Source: Betaproteobacteria bacterium
GTDB lineage: Bacteria; Pseudomonadota; Gammaproteobacteria; Burkholderiales; Burkholderiaceae
DNA: 9,256 bases
Assembly: GCA_013205155.1 (NCBI GenBank)
Contig: JABMMT010000118.1
Span: 1 to 9,256, forward strand
Direction: 5' to 3'
Part shown: piece by piece, positions 1 to 6,953 of the stretch
Layout: each line of letters opens with the position of its first letter
Numbering within the stretch: the stretch's first letter is position 1
Made by a program: the position numbers and the translations under genes
Notes under the pieces: generated by a model
Told to the model about the DNA's origin: nothing
The model's database searches: none
What the model saw: the letters and a program-made list of their open reading frames with translations, nothing else

Positions 1-927
1 TACGACAAAAGTAGACAAAGAGATCCACCAAGCATCTAAATTACTCTTACCTTGAGAGAGGAGCTCCCCCAAGCTTGGTGTTCCGGGTGGTACGCCTAAA
101 CCTAAAAAATCCAAACTGGTTAAAGACAAAATAGCAGCACTCATGCGGAAGGGTAAAAAGGTTATTACAGGCGTCAAACTATTGGGCAAAATGTGACGCC
201 ACATAATCTGAAGATTGGTCAAACCTAAGGCACGTGCAGCGCGAACATACTCTAAGGCGCGGTTACGGAAGAATTCAGCGCGCACATAATCAGAAAGCCC
301 CATCCAACCAAAGGCCGCGAGCAAAATAATCAGAAGCCAAATACTGGGATTAAAGATAGAGGCAAAAATAATCAGTAAATACAGCTCTGGCATCGCCGAC
401 CAAATTTCAATCACGCGTTGCGATACCAAATCAAATTTGCCACCAAAAAAACCCATCAGGGCACCTGTCAGAATGCCAACACTAACCCCCACAATGGTCA
501 GCGCCAAACCAAATAGAATGGACAAGCGAAATCCGTAAATTAAACGCGCCAATACATCACGACCACGGTCATCAGTGCCTAACCAATTATCCCAAGAAGG
601 CGCAGCTGGATTAGGCGCTTTTGAAAAGTAATTGAGCGTTTGATAGTTGTAGGGAATGGGTGGATAAATAGCCCAATTACCATTACTGGTGATATTGCGA
701 CGAATATCGGGATCCAAAAAATCAGTTGGTGTAGCAAAGTCACCACCAAACACTCTCTCAGGCTGACTTTTAATAATGGGGAAATAAAAATGTCCTTGAT
801 AACGAACCACTAGGGGTTTGTCGTTAGCAATGAACTCTGCACATAATGAGAGGCCAAAGAGAATCATAAAGATCCATAAGCTGGCATATCCCATACGACT
901 ATTTTTGAAGCGCTGCCAACGGCTCAT
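1..927 (-). CDS. yejE: Peptide ABC transporter inner-membrane permease YejE (3' end cut by window edge)
   Basis: This is the second permease of the Yej peptide importer, which works in the inner membrane with YejB, the periplasmic YejA and the ATPase YejF. I translated 309 codons from the ATG at 927 with no stop; E. coli YejE is about 341 residues, so roughly 30 residues lie off the left edge. A transmembrane segment near residues 13-31 is followed by a periplasmic stretch, then the signature GTDDRGRDVLARLIYG (residues 117-132) typical of DppC/OppC-type permeases. The EAA loop that docks the ATPase is at about residues 226-250 (EYVRAARALGLTNLQ...), and a conserved LDFLGLGVPPGTPSLGELL stretch lies near residue 272. 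The start is fixed by a strong ribosome binding site and by the 4-base ATGA overlap with the yejB stop, which implies translational coupling. In other bacteria Yej systems take up oligopeptides and peptide-like antibiotics such as microcin C; the substrate here is not shown by sequence. Confidence 0.95.
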   Translation of the reverse strand, partial: MSRWQRFKNSRMGYASLWIFMILFGLSLCAEFIANDKPLVVRYQGHFYFPIIKSQPERVFGGDFATPTDFLDPDIRRNITSNGNWAIYPPIPYNYQTLNYFSKAPNPAAPSWDNWLGTDDRGRDVLARLIYGFRLSILFGLALTIVGVSVGILTGALMGFFGGKFDLVSQRVIEIWSAMPELYLLIIFASIFNPSIWLLIILLAAFGWMGLSDYVRAEFFRNRALEYVRAARALGLTNLQIMWRHILPNSLTPVITFLPFRMSAAILSLTSLDFLGLGVPPGTPSLGELLSQGKSNLDAWWISLSTFVV

Positions 928-2000
928 GATCCACCTCCAGCACCAAATTGAATGCGCGGATCAACGTATACGTAGCAAAGGTCTGAGATCAGTTTTGTAA
1001 ATAGGCCAATTAAGGTAAAGAGATAAAGGGTGCCAAATACAACCGGGTAGTCTCTGCGCATCACGGATTCATAAGAGAGCAAACCCAGCCCATCAAGTGA
1101 AAATAAAGTTTCAATCAAAAGGGAGCCAGTAAAGAAGGCTCCAATAAAGGCCGCTGGAAACCCCGTCACTAAGGGCAACAAAGCATTGCGAAATACATGC
1201 TTCCAAAGTACCTGTTTTTCGGTAAGACCTTTAGCTCTAGCAGTTAATACATATTGTTTACGAATTTCTTCTAAGAATGAATTTTTTGTGAGCATCGTCA
1301 CGACCGCAAAACTTCCTAAGACAGAGGCAGTAATGGGTAAGACTAAATGCCACAAATAATCCATCACCTTACCCATCAGAGTCAAATCATTCCAGTTATC
1401 TGATGTAAGACCTCGCAGAGGAAATATTTGCAGAAAACTACCGCCGCCGAAAATAACTAGCAACAAAACACCAAGCACAAAGCCTGGAATCGCATAGCCC
1501 ACCAATATCATCGTGCTGGTCACTGCATCAAAACGAGATCCATCTCTTACGGCCTTAGCAATACCTAGCGGTATTGATACCAAATAGGTGAGAAAGAAAG
1601 TCCACAGACCAATACTGATCGATACTGGCAGTTTAGATACTACTAACTGCCATACACTTTGATGTTGGTAATAACTTTGGCCCAAATCGAATTGAGCAAA
1701 GCGCTTGAGCATCATGAAATAACGTTCTAAGGGTGGCTTATCAAAGCCATATAAAGCCTTTACTTCTGCTAAACGTTCCGCATCAATTCCTTGGCGCCCG
1801 CGATAAGTACTACCGCCACCAGAAGACTCTGCCCCGCTGACCGCAGCATCACCTTTGCCCTTTAACTCCAAGAGCATCTGTTCAACAGGTCCGCCAGGAA
1901 CAAATTGCACCACTGCAAAAGTTAATGTCAGGACGCCTAGCAAAGTAGGAATCATGAGTAGCACTCGCTTGAGGATGTAAGACCACATTTGACCTTGCAT
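924..2000 (-). CDS. yejB: Peptide ABC transporter inner-membrane permease YejB
   Basis: This is the first permease subunit of the Yej importer (DppB/OppB type). With the start chosen at 2000 it has 358 residues, close to the 364 of E. coli YejB. An N-terminal transmembrane helix (about residues 8-34) leads to the PGGPVEQ motif, then a Gly/Ser-rich periplasmic insert (about residues 48-68) and the conserved LYGFDKPPLERYF stretch; the insert is also present in E. coli YejB. Five further hydrophobic segments follow. The ATPase-docking EAA loop is at about residues 250-276 (YVLTARAKGLTEKQVLWKHV), and the family's closing DPRI motif is near residue 347. The open frame extends 13 codons upstream to 2039, but that part lies inside yejA and the family normally begins just before the first helix. 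The ATG at 2000 shares one base with the yejA stop (TAATG). An ATG at 1988 (MWSYIL) is a possible alternative. Confidence 0.95.
   Translation of the reverse strand: MQGQMWSYILKRVLLMIPTLLGVLTLTFAVVQFVPGGPVEQMLLELKGKGDAAVSGAESSGGGSTYRGRQGIDAERLAEVKALYGFDKPPLERYFMMLKRFAQFDLGQSYYQHQSVWQLVVSKLPVSISIGLWTFFLTYLVSIPLGIAKAVRDGSRFDAVTSTMILVGYAIPGFVLGVLLLVIFGGGSFLQIFPLRGLTSDNWNDLTLMGKVMDYLWHLVLPITASVLGSFAVVTMLTKNSFLEEIRKQYVLTARAKGLTEKQVLWKHVFRNALLPLVTGFPAAFIGAFFTGSLLIETLFSLDGLGLLSYESVMRRDYPVVFGTLYLFTLIGLFTKLISDLCYVYVDPRIQFGAGGGS
933..938 (-). promoter_or_regulatory. Ribosome binding site of yejE inside the end of yejB
   Basis: On the minus strand GGAGGT lies 5 bases before the yejE ATG, a full match to the Shine-Dalgarno consensus. 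The same bases are codons for the glycine-rich C-terminal tail (GAGGGS) of YejB. This decides the yejE start at 927 and suggests strong reinitiation within the operon. Confidence 0.8.
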
Positions 2001-3871
2001 TATTGAGCCCCGCCTTTCCACCAATTCATCAAAATCCACATCTCAGCGCCGTAATACAAAGGCGGATCGGGATATTGCATTTCTTTTCGGTAAGCAACGC
2101 GATGTGTAGAGTTGTACCACTGCGGAATCACAAGATAGCTATTCCACAACACTCGATCAAGCGATCTAGTTGCAGCTTGAAGCTGTTCGCGAGTTTCAGC
2201 TGTAGTAATCGCTTGTACTAAAGCATCTACGACTGGTGACTGAATACCAATCACGTTATCGGAGCCTTTTTCTTTAGCTGCTTGACTGCCAAAGCGATCC
2301 CATAATTCATTGCCTGGGCTTTGAGAATCAGGAAAACGGACAGTCGTCATATCAAAATCATATTCATCCATCCGCTTCTGATGCAAAGCAAAGTCACTGG
2401 TTCGAATATCCACTTGAATACCAAGCTTTTCTAAGTTACGCACATAAGAAGAAAGCACCCTTAAGAAGAATGGTCCATCTTCGACCATTTCAAAACGAAA
2501 TGGCTCACCCTTTTCATTCCTTAGGGCACCGTCCCGATACTGCCATCCAGCATGCATCAATAACTCTCTTGCTTTACGTAAATTTTGTCTCAAGCTAGAC
2601 GGCTCTGCAGTAGAGGGTGCTGGGGGCATTGGACCAAAGACGGCATCAGGCACCCATTGAGGGTACTTTTGCTTCAGAGGCTTTAAGAGTTTTAACTCTG
2701 CTTCAGATGGCTTACGAGGTCCATCGAAATTGGCGCTGAGGTCACTATTTGTAAAGAAGCTATTAATACGGCTATATTGATCAAAAAAGAGTTGTCGATT
2801 AAGCCATTCAAAATCTAAGGCATAACCCAATGCCTGACGGACCCTCGGATCTTGAAATAGCGGTCGGCGCAAATTCATTGCAAAACCTTGCATGCCAGCG
2901 CCGTTGTGATTTAAGAAGGACTTCCTAATGAGAGTTCCATCATTAAAACGTGGCCCAACATAACTCTTTGCCCAATTTTTTGCACGGTACTCTACTAAAG
3001 CATCAAACTCGCCAGCTTTAAATGCCTCTAAACGAACAGTATCATCACTATAAAGTTTGTATACGATGCGATCAAAGTTGAAAAAGCCAACACGCACATT
3101 TAAAATATTGCCGCCCCGATCTGCCCAGTAATTTGGATTGCGCTTAAAGATCATGGTCTTACCTGCTTTGTAAGACTCGATGATGTATGGGCCACTAGCG
3201 ATTGGTAACTCAAAACTCAATTTATCAAATGGCGTAATCGATCCATCCGCCTTCTTACTCCAGTTACGCGAAAAAACTGGCAGAGTACCGACCATCACAG
3301 GTAACTCAGGATTACGATTTTTAAAGTCGTAGCGAATCACTCGCTCAGAAACTACTACCGCTTGTTTTACATCCGCATAGACTGTACGAAACTGTGGATT
3401 AGCAAGCGGACTCATTAAAGTATCAAAGCTATATTTAACGTCACTCGCCAAAATCGGACTACCATCTGAGAATGTTGCCTCTGGACGAATTCGAAATGTC
3501 ACTGACATTTTGTCCGATGCAACGGAAATATCTTCTGCGATCAATCCATAAGCACTGGAAACTTCATCTGCGCTACCAACTGCAAGAGATTCAAACATCA
3601 ACTGCGCAACGCCAGGTGCGTTCACGCCACGCAAAGTAAATGGATTAAACTTGTCAAAACTGGTGCGCCTATCAGGATTGGGTAAGACTAAGGTGCCACC
3701 CCTCGGTGCATTCGGATTAACGTAATCAAAGTGGCTAAAGCCATCAGCATACTTCGGCTTACCATACTGGGCGATACCTTGTGAAGCCTGTGCAGCATTC
3801 ACCCCGGCTCCAACTAGGAGAGCTAGAAGGCAAAAATGGGCTATTTGGCGAATGGGGCTTGGCTTAGACAT
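2000..3871 (-). CDS. yejA: Periplasmic peptide-binding protein YejA of the Yej ABC importer
   Basis: This is an extracellular solute-binding protein of family 5 (SBP_bac_5) that captures peptides in the periplasm and delivers them to YejBE. From the ATG at 3871 it has 623 residues, against about 604 for E. coli YejA. It has a classic signal peptide: a basic start (MSKPSPIRQ), a hydrophobic core to about residue 24, and a likely cleavage after AQA at residue 29. There is no lipobox, so it should be a free periplasmic protein. The mature part opens with the YejA-type stretches FSHFDYVNPNAPRGGTL and FDKFNPFTLRG. The family signature around FSDGSPILASDVKYSFDTL lies near residues 134-152. A longer frame from a TTG at 3895 is less likely because the signal peptide starts properly at the ATG. 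There is no Shine-Dalgarno sequence before this ATG. The gene heads the operon yejA-yejB-yejE and diverges from fabI. Confidence 0.93.
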   Translation of the reverse strand: MSKPSPIRQIAHFCLLALLVGAGVNAAQASQGIAQYGKPKYADGFSHFDYVNPNAPRGGTLVLPNPDRRTSFDKFNPFTLRGVNAPGVAQLMFESLAVGSADEVSSAYGLIAEDISVASDKMSVTFRIRPEATFSDGSPILASDVKYSFDTLMSPLANPQFRTVYADVKQAVVVSERVIRYDFKNRNPELPVMVGTLPVFSRNWSKKADGSITPFDKLSFELPIASGPYIIESYKAGKTMIFKRNPNYWADRGGNILNVRVGFFNFDRIVYKLYSDDTVRLEAFKAGEFDALVEYRAKNWAKSYVGPRFNDGTLIRKSFLNHNGAGMQGFAMNLRRPLFQDPRVRQALGYALDFEWLNRQLFFDQYSRINSFFTNSDLSANFDGPRKPSEAELKLLKPLKQKYPQWVPDAVFGPMPPAPSTAEPSSLRQNLRKARELLMHAGWQYRDGALRNEKGEPFRFEMVEDGPFFLRVLSSYVRNLEKLGIQVDIRTSDFALHQKRMDEYDFDMTTVRFPDSQSPGNELWDRFGSQAAKEKGSDNVIGIQSPVVDALVQAITTAETREQLQAATRSLDRVLWNSYLVIPQWYNSTHRVAYRKEMQYPDPPLYYGAEMWILMNWWKGGAQ

Positions 3872-3881
3872 ATATGCAACA

Positions 3882-3911
3882 ATTGTAGATAGCAAATCAT
3901 ATTTGAATCAA
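3882..3911 (-). promoter_or_regulatory. Predicted sigma70-type promoter of the yejABE operon
   Basis: On the minus strand TTGATT (3906-3911) and TACAAT (3882-3887) are separated by 18 bases, with 4/6 and 5/6 matches to the -35 and -10 consensus. Transcription would start near 3873-3875, only 2-4 bases before the yejA ATG, so the message would be almost leaderless, in keeping with the absence of a ribosome binding site. The -35 box abuts the fabI ribosome binding site on the other strand. This is prediction from pattern only. Confidence 0.5.
3893..3905. repeat. Short inverted repeat in the yejA-fabI divergent gap
   Basis: CAAAT and ATTTG form a perfect 5-base inverted repeat around a 3-base centre, inside the spacer of the predicted yejA promoter. 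A second small palindrome, ACAATTGT, lies at 3879-3886 and overlaps the -10 box. Either could be an operator, but repeats this short occur often by chance in A+T-rich gaps. Confidence 0.25.
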
Positions 3912-3915
3912 AGGA
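3910..3915 (+). promoter_or_regulatory. Ribosome binding site of fabI
   Basis: AAAGGA lies 6 bases before the fabI ATG at 3922, a good match with normal spacing, and settles the start. I could not identify a convincing promoter for fabI in the 50-base gap; it may lie within the first codons of yejA. Confidence 0.75.
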
Positions 3916-3921
3916 CACAAT

Positions 3922-4707
3922 ATGGGTTTTCTTTCCGGCAAAAAAATTCTCATTACCGGCCTCCTCTCTAACCGCTCTATTGCCTATGGTATTGCCAAAG
4001 CATGCCATCGTGAGGGTGCTGAATTGGCTTTTACCTATGTTGGCGAGCGTTTTAAGGACCGGATCGTTGATTTCGCAAAAGAATTCAATACCGAACTGAT
4101 CTTTGACTGTGATGTGGGAAGTGATGAGCAAATCTCCTCCCTTTTTAAGGATTTAGCCAAAACATGGCCCCAGTTTGACGGCTTTGTGCATGCTATTGGC
4201 TTTGCCCCACGCGAAGCGATTGCGGGTGATTTCTTGGAAGGTCTTTCACGTGAAGGCTTCAAAATTGCCCATGACATCTCTGCTTATAGCTTTCCAGCTA
4301 TGGCTAAAGAAGCTTTACCCATGCTGCGGGATAAAGCTGCATTGCTTACTCTGACCTACTTAGGCTCATTGCGTAACGTTCCCAACTACAACACTATGGG
4401 ATTGGCCAAAGCGTCTTTAGAAGCATCAGTGCGATACCTCGCTGGTTCCGTGGGCCCTAAAGGAATTCGTGTGAACGGTATTTCTGCTGGTCCCATCAAA
4501 ACCTTAGCCGCTGCTGGCATCAAAAACTTTGGGAAAATCTTAGGGGCCGTTGAACAAACTGCACCATTGCGCCGTAATGTCACGATTGACGATGTTGGCA
4601 ATGCCTCAGCTTTTCTCCTATCAGATTTAGCTAATGGCATTACTGCTGAAATCATTTATGTGGATAACGGTTTCAGTCAGGTTGTTGGTGGGATGAGTGA
4701 CGTTTGA
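3922..4707 (+). CDS. fabI: Enoyl-[acyl-carrier-protein] reductase (NADH), FabI
   Basis: FabI carries out the last step of each fatty-acid elongation round in the cytoplasm, reducing trans-2-enoyl-ACP to acyl-ACP with NADH. The protein has 261 residues (E. coli FabI has 262) and aligns without shift in numbering. Residues 1-25 (KKILITGLLSNRSIAYGIAKA) form the FabI-type dinucleotide-binding site. The catalytic tyrosine and lysine of the Y-x6-K motif are Y156 and K163, in PNYNTMGLAKASLE, and Y146 of the neighbouring TYLGS is also present. G93, M159 and F203, the positions where E. coli mutations give triclosan resistance, carry the wild-type residues, so the enzyme is predicted to be triclosan-sensitive. 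The ATG is supported by AAAGGA six bases upstream. The stop codon overlaps the start of chrA, so the two genes are probably cotranscribed. Confidence 0.97.
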   Translation: MGFLSGKKILITGLLSNRSIAYGIAKACHREGAELAFTYVGERFKDRIVDFAKEFNTELIFDCDVGSDEQISSLFKDLAKTWPQFDGFVHAIGFAPREAIAGDFLEGLSREGFKIAHDISAYSFPAMAKEALPMLRDKAALLTLTYLGSLRNVPNYNTMGLAKASLEASVRYLAGSVGPKGIRVNGISAGPIKTLAAAGIKNFGKILGAVEQTAPLRRNVTIDDVGNASAFLLSDLANGITAEIIYVDNGFSQVVGGMSDV

Positions 4708-6032
4708 ATGTTCCATTCAACGAGGCTTTAAAGTTTTGGGCCAAGCTTGGTTTTATTAGCTTTGGTGGGCCCGCAGGACAAATCGCAGTACTCCATCAAG
4801 AATTAGTTGAAAAGCGTCGCTGGATTTCTGAGCGGCGCTTTTTGCATGCGCTGAACTATTGCATGCTCCTTCCAGGACCTGAAGCCCAACAACTTGTCAC
4901 TTACATAGGCTGGCTGATGCATCGCAGTTGGGGCGGCATCATCGCTGGCACACTTTTTGTCTCGCCTTCCCTAGTGATTCTGATTGCTTTGTCCTGGATA
5001 TATCTCACCTTTGGACAGGTACCATGGATTGCAGCGCTCTTCTTTGGAATTAAGCCAGCAGTCGTTGCGATTGTTTTACATGCAGCCGTTCGGATTGGAA
5101 AACGCACTATTCATAATCAAGCATTGAAGTGGATTGCGCTTGGCTCTTTTTTAGCCATTTTCATTCTCAATGTATCTTTTCCAATAATTGTCATCATTAC
5201 AGGAATCATTGGGTATTGGGGTGGTAAGCGCTATCCAGAATATTTCCAACAAAGGAGTGTTCATGGCAATGCAAAAGATATCGGTCACGAAACTGCCTTG
5301 ATTGATGATCACACACCACCCCCGGCTCACGCACAATTTAATCTTCAGAAAACTTTACGCCATAGTGCTATTGCACTGTGTTGCTGGCTGCTTCCGATTG
5401 GAATATTAATTAGCTATTTTGGTTGGAAGACACTTTACCCACAATTAGCATGGTTCTTTACAAAAGCTGCTTTTCTCACTTTTGGCGGAGCATATGCAGT
5501 GCTACCGTATGTTTACCAAGGGGCTGTAGATCATTTTCAATGGTTGAGCGCCAATCAAATGATTGATGGACTGGCTCTTGGAGAGGCAACTCCGGGTCCA
5601 CTCATCATGGTGGTTGCCTTTGTCGGATATCTTGCTGGACATATTCAGAACCTGATCGGAAGCGCTAACCCATTTTGGTTTGGTGTTCTGGGCGCCTGTG
5701 TTGCTACCTGGTTTACCTTCTTACCCTCCTTCTTTTTTATTCTGGTTGGTGGGCCGCTGATTGAATCTACCCATGGCAAGCTAGGCTTTACAGCACCCCT
5801 CACCGCCATTACAGCAGCAGTTGTTGGTGTGATTGCCAACCTAGGTTTATTTTTTGCCTATCATGTTTTTTTACCACGAGGTTTTGCGGGATCCATCTCT
5901 TGGATATCCATCATCATTTGCCTATTGGCCGGCCTAGCCCTATTTAAGTATCAAAAAGGGGTTGTCACTGTGATTGGATGCTCTGCCCTAGCAGGCTTAT
6001 TAAGCTATTTTGTAGCTGTTTTGATGCCTTAA
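4704..6032 (+). CDS. chrA: Chromate efflux transporter ChrA (two-domain CHR family)
   Basis: This is an inner-membrane protein of the CHR superfamily, whose members export chromate driven by the membrane potential. It has 442 residues, the usual size of the long form made of two homologous halves. The N half carries LGFISFGGPAGQIAVLH (15-31) and NYCMLLPGPEAQQL (51-64). The C half repeats the plan with AAFLTFGGAYAVLPYV (255-270) and LALGEATPGPLIM (290-302). A hydrophilic loop at about 173-218 separates them. About ten or more hydrophobic segments are visible. The start is unusual: the frame has a stop at 4698-4700, no in-frame ATG lies before the conserved region, and the only sensible start is TTG at 4704, which overlaps the fabI stop (TTGA). 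The nearby ATG at 4708 is in another frame and soon stops. Whether it really confers chromate resistance, or moves another oxyanion, cannot be read from the sequence. Confidence 0.93.
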   Translation: MNVPFNEALKFWAKLGFISFGGPAGQIAVLHQELVEKRRWISERRFLHALNYCMLLPGPEAQQLVTYIGWLMHRSWGGIIAGTLFVSPSLVILIALSWIYLTFGQVPWIAALFFGIKPAVVAIVLHAAVRIGKRTIHNQALKWIALGSFLAIFILNVSFPIIVIITGIIGYWGGKRYPEYFQQRSVHGNAKDIGHETALIDDHTPPPAHAQFNLQKTLRHSAIALCCWLLPIGILISYFGWKTLYPQLAWFFTKAAFLTFGGAYAVLPYVYQGAVDHFQWLSANQMIDGLALGEATPGPLIMVVAFVGYLAGHIQNLIGSANPFWFGVLGACVATWFTFLPSFFFILVGGPLIESTHGKLGFTAPLTAITAAVVGVIANLGLFFAYHVFLPRGFAGSISWISIIICLLAGLALFKYQKGVVTVIGCSALAGLLSYFVAVLMP

Positions 6033-6047
6033 GTATTTTCATAAGAT

Positions 6048-6056
6048 TGGCATAAT
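6048..6056 (+). promoter_or_regulatory. Predicted extended -10 promoter for the hydratase-MmgE-CitE module
   Basis: The 31-base gap after chrA contains TGGCATAAT, an extended -10 element (TG-n followed by CATAAT, 5/6 match). The -10 box ends 7 bases before the ATG at 6064, so transcription would start at or next to the A of the start codon, giving a leaderless message. No clear -35 box is at the usual distance, as is common with extended -10 promoters. A weaker pair, TTGATG (6021-6026) and TAAGAT (6042-6047), has a short 15-base spacer. Confidence 0.45.
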
Positions 6057-6063
6057 AGAACTT

Positions 6064-6939
6064 ATGCGTATTGAACCTCAAATTGTCACTCATCTTCAAG
6101 AGTGGGTCGGCAAATCCGAATCACTTTCGGATACTGTCACCGCTGCCCCAGTTCGTGCACTATCGGCAACTCTTGACCGAGAGGACCCCGACCCCACTCA
6201 AGATACTTTGCTGCCTGAACTGTGGCATTGGCTCTATTTCTTACCCCATGCTCGCGAGTCAGAAATCGGGCCTGATGGCCACCCTAAACGCGGTGGATTT
6301 TTACCTCCCGTTCCTCTTCCTCGTCGGATGTGGGCAGGCAGTCGAATTCAGTGGCTGGCCCCGCTTTCTGTTGGAGATGAAATTGAGCGCATCTCAACTA
6401 TTGAGTCGGTTACCCACAAAGCTGGACGCAGTGGTGACCTCATCTTTATATTAGTTCAACACCAAATTTCCAATCAGCAAGGCCTTGCCATCATTGAGGA
6501 ACATGACATCGTCTATCGCGATGCGCCCAGACCAGATGACAAGCCAGTTGCACCCGCGCCCGCCCCTACAGATGCTAAATGGAGTAAGACGATTACTCCA
6601 GATGATGTATTTCTTTTTCGTTACTCTGCCCTTACCTTTAATGGTCATCGCATTCATTACGACCGCAAATACGTCACTGAGGTTGAAGGCTACCCTGGCT
6701 TAATTGTTCATGGCCCTCTCATTGCAACCTTGCTGGTAGATCTAGTACGCCAAAGTATTCCCGCTTGCAGATTGAAGAGTTTTGAATTCCGCGCTATTCG
6801 CCCTACTTTTGATATCAATATTTTTAAAGTATGTGCCAAGCCCGATTTAGAAAAAGACCCCACAGGAAAAACAATTACTATTTGGGCCCAAGATCATGAA
6901 GGCTGGCTCACCATGCAAGCAAGTGCAGTACTTGCCTAA
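6064..6939 (+). CDS. MaoC/HTD2-type acyl-CoA hydratase, mesaconyl-C4-CoA (3-methylfumaryl-CoA) hydratase family
   Basis: This cytoplasmic protein of 291 residues belongs to the double-hotdog HTD2-like hydratases, which include the mesaconyl-C4-CoA hydratase of the 3-hydroxypropionate bicycle (symbol meh) and, as I recall, itaconyl-CoA hydratase of Pseudomonas. Those enzymes make citramalyl-CoA. The N-terminal hotdog spans about residues 1-155, with LPRRMWAGSRIQWLAPLSVGDEI at 85-107. The C-terminal hotdog carries RYSALTFNGHRIHYD (186-200) and YPGLIVHGPL (210-219), the counterpart of the MaoC hydratase-2 motif. His198 matches the catalytic His, while the usual Asp is Asn193, which I believe is a family trait. 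A Pro/Ala-rich linker lies at about 156-170. The ATG at 6064 has no Shine-Dalgarno sequence; the first residues resemble family N-termini. The gene stands 14 bases before the MmgE/PrpD gene. The exact acyl-CoA substrate is inferred from family and neighbours only. Confidence 0.8.
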   Translation: MRIEPQIVTHLQEWVGKSESLSDTVTAAPVRALSATLDREDPDPTQDTLLPELWHWLYFLPHARESEIGPDGHPKRGGFLPPVPLPRRMWAGSRIQWLAPLSVGDEIERISTIESVTHKAGRSGDLIFILVQHQISNQQGLAIIEEHDIVYRDAPRPDDKPVAPAPAPTDAKWSKTITPDDVFLFRYSALTFNGHRIHYDRKYVTEVEGYPGLIVHGPLIATLLVDLVRQSIPACRLKSFEFRAIRPTFDINIFKVCAKPDLEKDPTGKTITIWAQDHEGWLTMQASAVLA

Positions 6940-6942
6940 GGA
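6938..6942 (+). promoter_or_regulatory. Ribosome binding site of the MmgE/PrpD gene
   Basis: AAGGA overlaps the stop codon of the hydratase gene and lies 11 bases before the ATG at 6954, slightly farther than ideal. Together with the 14-base gap it points to cotranscription and coupled translation. Confidence 0.55.
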
Positions 6943-6953
6943 AAATTATTCTT

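Noticed and set aside
2001..2039. Longer YejB start at 2039 (13 extra residues)
   Set aside because: The added residues are charged, lie inside yejA coding sequence and are absent from the family; the TAATG junction at 2000 gives the expected N-terminus.
3872..3895. Longer YejA start at a TTG codon at 3895
   Set aside because: It would add residues before a well-formed signal peptide and would start upstream of the predicted -10 box.
3841..4131. Open frame of 96 codons on the minus strand across the yejA start and fabI
   Set aside because: It is antisense to fabI and overlaps the yejA start and its promoter; no recognisable protein features or ribosome binding site, so a shadow of fabI codon use.
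4708..4731. ATG directly after the fabI stop as a chrA start
   Set aside because: It is out of frame with chrA and reaches a stop after seven codons.
6071..6454. Open frame of 127 codons on the plus strand inside the hydratase gene
   Set aside because: It lies wholly inside a well-supported hydratase frame, and its product shows no family motif.
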